Origin: Candidatus Rifleibacteriota bacterium
Lineage (GTDB): Bacteria; Riflebacteria; Ozemobacteria; Ozemobacterales; Ozemobacteraceae
NCBI GenBank assembly: GCA_022704885.1
Contig: JAKJFO010000054.1
Coordinates: 566-21,047, forward strand
Length of the DNA: 20,482 nt
Direction of reading: 5' to 3'
Shown here: piece by piece, positions 7,053-14,700 of the stretch
Numbering within the stretch: the stretch's first letter is position 1
How the letters are laid out: each line of letters starts with the position of its first letter
Position numbers and translations under genes: made by a program
The notes under the pieces: model-generated
What the model saw: only the letters and a program-made list of their open reading frames with translations
Databases searched by the model: none
What the model was told of the DNA's origin: nothing

Positions 7053-7672
7053 AGGATTTGTTTCTCTATGTCGCCGACGCCGATGCCCAAGCTTTCATGG
7101 ACTCTCTCTTGAATAAACCCTTGGCATTGAACATCCGAGAAATCACTTTCGACATTGAACGTCATCCTCTGCGAGATTCAGGGATGGTACAAAGTGGTTC
7201 TGAACTGACGAGGATGAAGAAAGGGAAATACCAAAAAGCTCTTCTTACATGGGATCACCACGGTTCCGGTCGTGACCATAGGCAAACGCCTGGACAAGTA
7301 CGCGATGAAATTCAAAAGAAGCTTGATTCCTACACTTGGAGCGAAAATAGTTCCGTCACTATTTTTGTGCCTGAGTTGGAGCAATGGATTTGGTATAGCG
7401 AAAATGCATTGCTTGACTATTGCGGCATATCTGCAGATCAGTTGAATGCGTGGATTGCCGATCGTTCTGCGAAGCTTGATAAGACAGTTGAGACACTCAA
7501 AACAGAGCAACCAAAGGAGCTTTTTGAATATGTCCTGAGGGAGCGCCTCAGAAGAACCATATCTCCGAGAGATTTTGCAGAAATCGGAAAACGTGCAGGA
7601 GTGAGTGGACTGATGGCTTGCGAGAGTTTCCGCTCTGTTGTTGATGTGTTGCAAGCTTGGTTCCCTCGATGA
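7049..7672 (+). CDS. Putative effector partner of the AAA ATPase
   Basis: This 207-residue cytoplasmic protein has no signal or membrane segment. Acidic and polar positions stand where a compact nuclease would have them: VADADAQ (8-14, Asp10 and Asp12), LTWDHHGSG (66-74, Asp69 at the end of a hydrophobic strand) and FVPELEQWIW (106-115, Glu109 and Glu111). The last resembles the PxxExW segment that I remember from DUF4276-type TOPRIM-like proteins. The family assignment is tentative. By order and size it matches the small protein (MAD4) that follows the ATPase (MAD3) in methylation-associated defence systems, again from memory. Its start overlaps the ATPase stop by ATGA, so the two products are probably made in fixed ratio and may form a complex. 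Confidence 0.6.
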   Translation: MKDLFLYVADADAQAFMDSLLNKPLALNIREITFDIERHPLRDSGMVQSGSELTRMKKGKYQKALLTWDHHGSGRDHRQTPGQVRDEIQKKLDSYTWSENSSVTIFVPELEQWIWYSENALLDYCGISADQLNAWIADRSAKLDKTVETLKTEQPKELFEYVLRERLRRTISPRDFAEIGKRAGVSGLMACESFRSVVDVLQAWFPR

Positions 7673-7679
7673 ATCCAGA

Positions 7680-7742
7680 GTGGCAATACAGCACCGTTTA
7701 TAACAGCGCCTGATGGTCTTCAACACCCGGGCGGGTTGCCAC
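7680..7742. repeat. Inverted repeat after the cassette
   Basis: GTGGCAA (7680-7686) is the perfect reverse complement of TTGCCAC (7736-7742), enclosing 49 nt that can form a smaller ACCC-GGGC-GGGT hairpin on the right. It begins 7 nt after the stop of the third cassette gene and may mark its transcript end or the cassette boundary. There is no T-tract. Confidence 0.25.
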
Positions 7743-7880
7743 CAGCATCTCCGGACTCTGGGGTTTCTTTGTGGTATGCCTTTAGGCCGGAATTCACCAG
7801 AAAACACAATAGGACATTCTGGTTTGTTTTTTTCAGATCGGAGATAAAAGGTGAAAGATTGTTTCGGTTGTGACGGCTGA

Positions 7881-7902
7881 TTTCTGATATACTTTTCAGA
7901 AA
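7881..7902 (+). promoter_or_regulatory. Extended -10 promoter inside inverted repeat, cytochrome gene
   Basis: TGATATACT (7885-7893) is an extended -10 element (TGnTATACT) with no good -35. It is flanked by TTTCTGA (7881-7887) and TCAGAAA (7896-7902), a perfect 7-bp inverted repeat with 8-nt spacing. Transcription from here would begin near 7900, 23 nt before the cytochrome start codon. A protein bound to the repeat would block or activate this promoter. Confidence 0.4.
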
Positions 7903-7922
7903 GCTTCGTCAGGAATAATTCA

Positions 7923-8750
7923 TTGCGCAACAGCTTTTTTATTGTGGCTATATGGCTATTGTCTTCGGTCTGCGTCGTCTGGGCTGCCAGTTATAAAACG
8001 CAGGCCAATCTTCGTTTTTCGCATCATACGCACGATAAAAATTCGGTCAGCTGCGCTACCTGTCATGTTGATCGCGAAGTCAGCGAATCTGAGCGCATGC
8101 CCGGTCTGCCGCCTGGCTGGCAGCCGTTGCGCCGCACTCCGGCGGTGGATCCCGGTGCTGGCAGCGTAGTCAGCCAGAAGCCTGAAATAGACGACACTTT
8201 TGGGCGTCCCGGCGAAGACCGTTGTCTCGAATGTCATTTCAAGACCAGAGAAAAAGCAGACTGCGGGCTATGTCACCTCGAAAAACCGGGGCATACCGAG
8301 CGCAAACGCCAGCGCTACCAGAAACCGTTCAGTTTTTCCCATAAAAAGCATGCTCAGGCAGAATGCAGCATCTGTCACCCCGGCATTACCGCCTGGGAAA
8401 ACCTTGATGGACACTATATCAGAGGCCGCATGAAGGACTGTCTTGAGTGCCATGATGGCGCTCAGACTGCGAAAAACTGTATCATGTGTCACTCCCCGAC
8501 GCCGCGCCCGGCCGATCATACGCGAAATTACGAGAAGAAGCACGGTATGGCTTATCGTTCTGATCCTCGACGCTGCTCGATGTGTCACGAGGATTCCTCA
8601 TGTCTCGACTGCCATTCACGCAAGCCCCGCGACCATACCGTGGCCTGGGTCAAGCGCCGACATGGAATCGCAGCGCAGACGAACCCGCAGAAGTGCCGGG
8701 CATGCCATCTTGATCAGCATGTCTGTCTGCGGTGTCATGAGAACTGGTAA
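7923..8750 (+). CDS. Periplasmic decaheme c-type cytochrome
   Basis: The 275-residue protein has a signal peptide (1-21, FFIVAIWLLSSVCVVWA) and ten CXXCH heme sites at 44, 101, 114, 148, 173, 186, 218, 227, 258 and 268. Many further His residues (RFSHHTH, FSHKKH, KKHG, RRHG) can serve as distal ligands. The C-terminal half has two copies of a unit, KKHGMAYRSDPRRCSMCH and RRHGIAAQTNPQKCRACH, each followed about 5 residues later by another CXXCH, so the protein grew by duplication. It should carry electrons in the periplasm or cell surface for anaerobic respiration; the partner is unknown. The start is TTG at 7923 with AGGAA 7 nt upstream. It is not a standard tetraheme or c7 protein by length. 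Confidence 0.9.
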   Translation: MRNSFFIVAIWLLSSVCVVWAASYKTQANLRFSHHTHDKNSVSCATCHVDREVSESERMPGLPPGWQPLRRTPAVDPGAGSVVSQKPEIDDTFGRPGEDRCLECHFKTREKADCGLCHLEKPGHTERKRQRYQKPFSFSHKKHAQAECSICHPGITAWENLDGHYIRGRMKDCLECHDGAQTAKNCIMCHSPTPRPADHTRNYEKKHGMAYRSDPRRCSMCHEDSSCLDCHSRKPRDHTVAWVKRRHGIAAQTNPQKCRACHLDQHVCLRCHENW

Positions 8751-8815
8751 CGCAATTTTTTTTGCCGGTGTAAAAAAAGTTTTACAAAAAACCGCTCTGA
8801 ATGCGGGTTTGGAGC

Positions 8816-8845
8816 TTGTTGTTTATACCTCTTTTCTGATACAAT
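8816..8845 (+). promoter_or_regulatory. Promoter of pilin-Skp-giant protein operon
   Basis: TTGTTG (8816-8821) and TACAAT (8840-8845) are separated by 18 nt, a fair sigma-70 promoter. The start would be near 8852, only about 12 nt before the ATG at 8864 with AGGGAG at 8851-8856, so the leader is very short. Upstream, T8 (about 8757-8764) and GTAAAA/TTTTAC follow the cytochrome stop and may end its transcript. Confidence 0.45.
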
Positions 8846-8863
8846 AGAGTAGGGAGCAGAGAA

Positions 8864-9640
8864 ATGTTGCAGCGTCGATCCGTAACTTGCAGCGGTTTTA
8901 CGCTAGTCGAGATTGTTGTGGCAGCATCAGTGTTTTCGCTGTTTTTTCTCGGCGTTTTCAATCTGTACCGAATGGGCAGCAACATGTTTCTGCGCGGCAG
9001 CTGGAAACTGCAGAAGCAGAAAGAAGCCGAACGGTTTCTCGCGATTCTGCGCGAGCGCCTCGAAATGGCTTCGTCGCCGTCTGTCGTCTCTCAGGGTGCC
9101 ATTAACGAGCAGCCTGTTCATATTTATACTCTTGCCAGTGGCAGCGAAGTAATAGAACCCGCTGGGGATGCCAGAGTCATGCTTTTTGCAATCTGCAAGC
9201 CCAATGTCCAGCCCACCGGCACCCGTGGTATGATCATGCCGCACGTTCTTACGCTCAGGCGTAATGCCGGCAGCAGGCTTTCGACTCTTGTTCTCGAAGG
9301 TAAATCGCAGATAGATTTTCCCGGTATAAACAACGATTTTATCAATGAGCTTAATATGGGCACGGGAATAGGTGACTTTACGGCTCAGCCATCGGCCTTT
9401 GGGCTGGGTGCCGGCACCGGCTTTCACACTGTGCTCAACGAAGTACATTCTGTCAGGATTTTTGTTGGGGCTGCCAGTGGCACGGTTGATGCTACGGCAG
9501 CAGGTAACGCCGGGCAAACCCTGGGCATCGAAGTCACCATGCGCAACCCGAAAAGCGAAGAGACCATGGTGACACAGAGTGTTTTTGCCCGTATCAACGA
9601 TTCGTCGCCGATCAGAACGAGGTTGCCAGATGAACTTTAA
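8864..9640 (+). CDS. Prepilin-like protein, PilW/PulJ type
   Basis: This 258-residue protein has a type IV prepilin leader: MLQRRSVTCSG, then FTLVEIVVAASVFSLFFLG, with cleavage expected after Gly11 by prepilin peptidase and Glu at mature position 5. The following helix (RMGSNMFLRGSWKLQKQKEAERFLAILRERLEMA) resembles the long N-terminal helix of PilW and PulJ/GspJ minor pilins. The rest is Gly- and Ala-rich beta structure. AGGGAG stands 7 nt before the ATG. It is the first gene of a five-gene operon and overlaps the next by 11 nt. Minor pilins of this kind prime pilus assembly or form the tip. Whether the machine is a pilus or a type II secretion pseudopilus cannot be decided here, because no ATPase or secretin gene lies in the window. 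Confidence 0.8.
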   Translation: MLQRRSVTCSGFTLVEIVVAASVFSLFFLGVFNLYRMGSNMFLRGSWKLQKQKEAERFLAILRERLEMASSPSVVSQGAINEQPVHIYTLASGSEVIEPAGDARVMLFAICKPNVQPTGTRGMIMPHVLTLRRNAGSRLSTLVLEGKSQIDFPGINNDFINELNMGTGIGDFTAQPSAFGLGAGTGFHTVLNEVHSVRIFVGAASGTVDATAAGNAGQTLGIEVTMRNPKSEETMVTQSVFARINDSSPIRTRLPDEL

Positions 9641-10220
9641 CCCCCTGAGAAGCAAAGGCGTAACTTTGACAGAGATCATGCTGGCTCTGTTCATTCTTTC
9701 TGCTGCTTTTCTGCCGATAATGGGGGTCATGAGCACTGGTATCCGAGGCACCCAGAAAGACGAGGCTATTCTGCGTGGTGTTCAACTTGCTCAGCAAACT
9801 CTCAATACCGCTTTGCAACTACCTTTTGGTGATCTGGTCGCCAACCGTGGTGGCGGTGGTAATGGGCCGTGGAGCTTTGGCGTGGCCGGCAGCGAATTCA
9901 GTTACGCAACCGGTTCACTTAACCTGCGGCTGGGCAAGATTCTCGAGGGCACCCGTGAATATACGCTGACGCTTGAGATTCGCGATGAGCCGTTCGTTTT
10001 CAACCTGAGTGTTCACAACCCCATGGCGCGCAGTGTTGCTTCTGATACACCCAGCCAATGGAGCTGGCAGGCTGATGTCAAGGTTCCCCGCGTCGGAGAA
10101 CAGACCGGACTCTATCATCGCTATGAATTGACTGCGAACTGGTTTGATCGCGGAATGACCGATGGCACGCAGAGAACATATCGCCTTGTTTCCTATAAGG
10201 CCCGGCTTCAGGAACTTTAA
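9630..10220 (+). CDS. Prepilin-like protein, PilV/GspI type
   Basis: This 196-residue protein has the prepilin segment KG-VTLTEIMLALFILSAAF, with cleavage after Gly10 and Glu at mature position 5. Val rather than Phe occupies position 1, which is unusual but tolerated. The stretch FLPIMGVMSTGIRGTQKDEAILRGVQLAQQ matches the PilV/GspI style. The ATG at 9630 is chosen over in-frame upstream codons because GAGG lies 7 nt before it and it puts the leader at normal length. It overlaps the end of the previous gene by 11 nt, implying coupled translation, and its stop is 15 nt before the next start. Confidence 0.8.
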   Translation: MNFNPLRSKGVTLTEIMLALFILSAAFLPIMGVMSTGIRGTQKDEAILRGVQLAQQTLNTALQLPFGDLVANRGGGGNGPWSFGVAGSEFSYATGSLNLRLGKILEGTREYTLTLEIRDEPFVFNLSVHNPMARSVASDTPSQWSWQADVKVPRVGEQTGLYHRYELTANWFDRGMTDGTQRTYRLVSYKARLQEL

Positions 10221-10235
10221 GGAGAAAGCACAGAC

Positions 10236-10760
10236 ATGCAGACGAAACGCAGAGGCACGGCAGTTGTCATTGCACTTGTGTTCGGCATGCTGCTGCTGGA
10301 AATGGGAATCGTCTATATCAACATTCTGCGCACTTCGAAGTCGCAGACCAGCCGCATTGACGAGCGTTCGCGCGTGGAATTTCTTGCCAACGGTCTGATA
10401 GAGCTTGCTTTGCTTAAATTCAGATTTCTGCCAAGTGATTTTTATGCAAGCTATGATGCTGCGTTTGCGCCCTCGATTCCGCCTGCCAATAGAACTGACA
10501 CCTATCTGCGAAACTTTATCAACGACCCGATTTTTACCGTGAACGAGCAGGTTGAAGATTCTCTGCTCGGCAACGTCGTTTACAATGCCCAGATCACCGA
10601 CATGATATTGCATACGGTAGCCACAGAAACGCGCTGGGGCGTGCAGGCTCTTGAGATTCGTGCTACCGTGACTTTTGCTTCGCCCGATGCTGAAAACGTT
10701 ACCAGAACTGTCACCAAGGTCTACCGCCTCGATCGCACCAGCACCGCGCCGGTAAATTGA
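10236..10760 (+). CDS. Pilin-like protein, PilX/GspK type
   Basis: This 174-residue protein opens MQTKRRG-TAVVIALVFGMLLLEMGIVY. This is a prepilin leader with cleavage after Gly7, but it lacks Glu at mature position 5, as do PilX and GspK, which sit at the very tip of the fibre. The remainder is a short mixed helix/strand domain, smaller than GspK, so PilX is the closer match. AAGGAG is 11 nt upstream. The order PilW-like, PilV-like, PilX-like, then a very large secreted protein recalls the pilVWX-pilY1 clusters of type IV pili, although the first two are swapped and a Skp-like gene is inserted. Confidence 0.7.
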   Translation: MQTKRRGTAVVIALVFGMLLLEMGIVYINILRTSKSQTSRIDERSRVEFLANGLIELALLKFRFLPSDFYASYDAAFAPSIPPANRTDTYLRNFINDPIFTVNEQVEDSLLGNVVYNAQITDMILHTVATETRWGVQALEIRATVTFASPDAENVTRTVTKVYRLDRTSTAPVN

Positions 10761-10771
10761 ACGGAGGATAC

Positions 10772-11749
10772 ATGCAGAAAAAGTATAGAAACCAGTTTGT
10801 TGTTGCCCTGCTGTTGCTGGCTTTTATCGGCTGTGGCAGAGCTGAAGCCAGAACACCATCACCTCAGATCGCTACTGTCGACCTGGGAACTTTGATGGTG
10901 CTGCATCCGGCCATGGCAGCCTATGACCCTAACATGCAGGCGTTCAAGGTTACCCGGCCACGGCAGCAGTTCATTCAGGACAAATCGCGCATGGCTGCCG
11001 AAAGAGCGAGAAAAATTGCAGATTCTCGTGCCCGGGTTAAGGCTCTTGAAAGCCAGATCAGCGCGGAACGCCAGCGCCAGATAAGAGAAGAAGCCCAGCA
11101 GAAAGCCGAATTCGACAAGTCCATGACCGGTCTGGCCACAGAAGCGATCAGGTTGCATCTCGAAGCATATCGTAACAAAGAAGCCGAAAACCGGCAGAAG
11201 CACACGGTGCGCCTGCGCTCGATCAAGCTGCAGATCGATCAGCTCAATCGCCAGATCGAAAACGAAAACGCCGAAATGCTTTCTGATCGTTTCACTACGC
11301 CGACTGAAACGCGACAGCGCATTACTCAGATTTTGACTGAAGTTCGCCAGCATTCGCAAACCGTTGCTGCCGGCAAGAATATCACCATAGTGCTCGATGC
11401 CGGCGGTGCTTCGTATCAGCAGAATTCAGCCGCAGTATCAGGCGTAACAGCCGGAGATATCGACTACTCAGAAGTATTTACCAGACCGCTTCTGTCGCCC
11501 ATAACTCTCTCTTCTGACGAAGCGTCGGTGCAGGGTTATTACAATCTTCGCCGCGACAAGGCCGTCGTCTGGTATAACCAGCGCGCCATGATTTTGTCGC
11601 CTTACCGCAATGAACTTGCCAATACGGCTGTCGTGGTTGGTGGCATCGACATTACGGCTGAAGTCCTCAATTCCATTCTCAAGAGCTACAGGGTAGAAGA
11701 ATCGGTCTATTCGATTCTCAACAGCGTCGTTCAGAGCGGTGGTCGCTGA
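10772..11749 (+). CDS. Skp/OmpH-like periplasmic protein, family member A
   Basis: The protein has 325 residues. A signal peptide covers about 1-26. LAFIGC at 16-21 could be an atypical lipobox, while AEA-R (24-27) could be a normal Sec site, so anchoring is uncertain. IATVDLGTLMVLHP (33-46) is the first strand typical of Skp/OmpH. Residues about 60-165 are a highly charged coiled coil, and ITIVLDAGGASY the closing strand. Two features mark the family in this window: HPxMxxYD near residue 45, and GGIDITAEVLNSILKSY at 290-306 in the C-terminal tail. ATG 10772 is chosen for its GGAGG at 4-nt spacing over a TTG five codons upstream. Placed between the pilin-like genes and the giant secreted protein, it is probably a chaperone for the latter. 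Confidence 0.75.
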   Translation: MQKKYRNQFVVALLLLAFIGCGRAEARTPSPQIATVDLGTLMVLHPAMAAYDPNMQAFKVTRPRQQFIQDKSRMAAERARKIADSRARVKALESQISAERQRQIREEAQQKAEFDKSMTGLATEAIRLHLEAYRNKEAENRQKHTVRLRSIKLQIDQLNRQIENENAEMLSDRFTTPTETRQRITQILTEVRQHSQTVAAGKNITIVLDAGGASYQQNSAAVSGVTAGDIDYSEVFTRPLLSPITLSSDEASVQGYYNLRRDKAVVWYNQRAMILSPYRNELANTAVVVGGIDITAEVLNSILKSYRVEESVYSILNSVVQSGGR

Positions 11750-11768
11750 CTACTGCGGTCTTTCGACT

Positions 11769-11784
11769 CCATGCCGGGGCATGG
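11769..11784 (+). promoter_or_regulatory. Hairpin directly upstream of giant-gene ribosome site
   Basis: CCATGC (11769-11774) pairs with GCATGG (11779-11784) around CGGG. The stem ends 3 nt before the GGGAGG of the next gene (11788-11793). No T-run follows, so it is not a terminator. It may stabilise the mRNA or expose the ribosome site within the operon. Confidence 0.35.
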
Positions 11785-11799
11785 AAAGGGAGGTATGTG

Positions 11800-14700
11800 A
11801 TGAATAACAGATATAGCAGCTTTATTGTTCTGGTGATGCTTATGCTGCTTGCGACATCGCAGGTCACGGCGCAGGTTCCGGCGCTCGCCGAAGAATATAT
11901 GCGCAATGGCGAAATTTATCTGCTGATCAGCTACAAAGACGTTCCAATCGGAGCGCATGCCGGGGTTCATCGTCTCAGCGACCCGGCTGAAGCTGGTCTG
12001 TATATTGGCAGGCTTTATGACCCCGGTTCAAGTATCGGTATCTGCGTTGACCTCAATCGAGTTATCTATACCTTTACCGAAGACAAGAGCGCCACCACAT
12101 ACCAGTTTCTTCCCAACATGAAATTGCTGCGGCAGGTAGTTGATGAATCCTGTTTCCCTGGCGACCTGGTCCGGGCCCAGTGTATCGTCGATTACGGCTA
12201 TCACCAGTATTTTCACGCCGACCACCGCCCCGCAAATCCGGCCGGTATACGCGAACAGGTATACCGCGTTGGTCCGGTCGGCCGCTACGTGCGTGGTTCC
12301 GGTCAGGCATACGGAACCCGTTCCGGCTGGCCAGGAGCAGGTACTACTAACCATTCAGCATTGTATACAAAGCCAATAAATGCCCAGATGCCCTGTTGCC
12401 AGCTGTATCCTCATCTGCCCAGCCCTACGGTTGCTGGTTGCGGAACTCCGACCGACCCGCCGGCACTGGGCATAAACCCGCTGCCAAAGATCAACAACGT
12501 CCAGGATCCGATGTTCCCTGGCAAACAATGGTATCTTGTTCCTAATGGCGCCTGGTATTCAACCTGGCAGAGCAAACCAACTCAGTCTGGTGCTACCGGC
12601 CCTCATCCTGACCGCATTTTTTACCAGGTGTTCAGAGACTATGTAACCGGTCGCCCCCGCTACTGGAAGCTGACGACCTGGGACAGCAACACCAAGCCTG
12701 TCGGGGCTCCAGCAACCGTTGGCCCGGTTGTGGGAACTACCTATGACGTTCAGATTGCCCGCAAGATTCTGGCTGGTTGTCTCGATGGCTGCGGTGGTGC
12801 AACCGGTTCAGGCTCTGGTACTGCCAATCCGATGTGGGTTAGCGTAGCATTTCAGCCGCCTATCGGCGGCGGACTGTCAAGAACCTATCTGTATTCGCGC
12901 GAACGGCCCCTGCCAAACTACAATCTGACTCTGTCAAAAGGCGGAGCCGCTGCGACCGAATACAATCCGCCAGCAGACAACCCGCTGATCGGCAACCCCT
13001 ATGATATGGGTACAACCCAGGAAAAAGGCACCAGGTGGGTGGGTATCTCATTGCGCGATGCCAATACAGACTATGTTTACACACTGGGCACGGCTCTGAT
13101 CAATTCATGGTATGAAGAGGCAACCCCGGGTACCGGCGACTTTTCGATCAATGCTGTTACCGTTTCCAACCAATGGGATCAGAATGGCGGTATCGTTTAC
13201 GCTTACGACAAGAATCTCGGTCTGGTACTCAAGTTCGTTCGCAATGAGAAAACCAAGACGGTTGTGCAGTTTGAACCAATTCCGGTCGGTAACAACGTCG
13301 ATGCAATAGCCGCAGATGGTTTCGGCAGCCTGTATTTCTCGAAAACCATCGCTGACCCGGCTCAGAGTTCATTGCTGACGACTTTCGAAGCCAGCCCGAA
13401 TACTTATATCGAGCGTGTCAGAGCTCTGCTCACCGATGACGGTTCCAACGAAGGTGTCGCTTTTTTTGAACAGAGATATTCGAAAAGTGTATTTGAACGC
13501 AACGTATATACCGGCCAGATAGAAACTGCCGGCAGTTACCATCTGGGCTCCAACTTCAGGGCCAGACGCTATGTTCTGCCACCTGACGTGACCATCGATC
13601 TGAACCCGAGTGGCTTTGAAGCTCGTCTTCTTGGTGCTGGCGGCTGGTGGGCCGGCTGGCTGTCGAACCTGCCAGGATCAGAGATGCTGGTCTCTGGCCT
13701 GCCTCCGGTTGTCACCTATGATCCGAACGATTCGCCCGACCATATCGAGCTTTCAGTCATCAACGTGCCGACTCCCCCGATGCCGCACCGTTTCGAAGAC
13801 GGTTCACGCGTAGATATTGTCGGAGCCTTTCTCAATTACCCTGTTCCAACAACCGACAGTAACAATCAGGGCGGCGCTCTTTCAGCCGGCACTTTGCTCG
13901 ACAACCGTCGTGCCTATTTTTATATGCCGGAAAACTATCCGCTGACCTCGGGAAAACTCAACCCGACCGAACAGCCAGACTGGAACAATAACAGTTATCT
14001 GGCGGGTTTCGTCAACACTGTCGAAAACGTGCGCTACACCTGGAAACTCTGGACAGTCAGCCAGCCCACCGTCAATCACCCGGAAAATCTGCCCGAAATT
14101 TTCGTCAATGCCGATCCGGTTGTCGAGAATACTACTGAGCCATATTTCGTGTTCTATTCACCTATCGGCGGCCGATATATTCTTACTCTCGAGGCGAAGT
14201 TCGACTGGTATGACTTTACCAAACTGCCGTTTGGCGGTATGCGTGATGATGTTTATTCTCCGAGTGGCAAGTATCGAAGCCAGGTCTATAAGACAGACGA
14301 CAGAGCTGTCGCCCGTGCCCGTGCCAATTCGCTGGCACAGATCGAGAATGCGTTCTCTGGCAGTCTGATCTGGCCGGAACTCTCGACGCGCCTCGATACC
14401 ATCGTGCCTCCGGGCTCAGATGGAAAGTGTTTTGTTGCTGCAATTCCGATAAATGTTGCAACTTCTGCTCCTGATATCGGCACCGATACCCTCAAGGCGC
14501 GCATAGAACGCTGCGATGATATGACAGTAGCGGAAAATCTTAGAGTGTGGGCCGCTCATAATCTCAACAATGGTTATCATCATGGTGTGAACGCCGGGCC
14601 GGCTTCTTATGGCTGGCGCATCGAAGACAAATATCTTAAACATATGTTCTTCGATATCGCTGCTTCAAACAATACTGCCGACGAAAATGCCACGAACTAC

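Noticed and set aside
7178..7930. 250-codon minus-strand open frame opposite the third cassette gene
   Set aside because: Its composition is rich in Cys, Arg and Ser, it has no motif, and it lies opposite a gene coupled by ATGA to a clear ATPase; it is a shadow.
8927..9751. 274-codon minus-strand open frame
   Set aside because: It lies antisense to two clear prepilin-like genes, has no ribosome site and no protein-like pattern.
9915..10613. 232-codon minus-strand open frame
   Set aside because: It is antisense to the PilV-like and PilX-like genes, whose leaders and overlaps are convincing.
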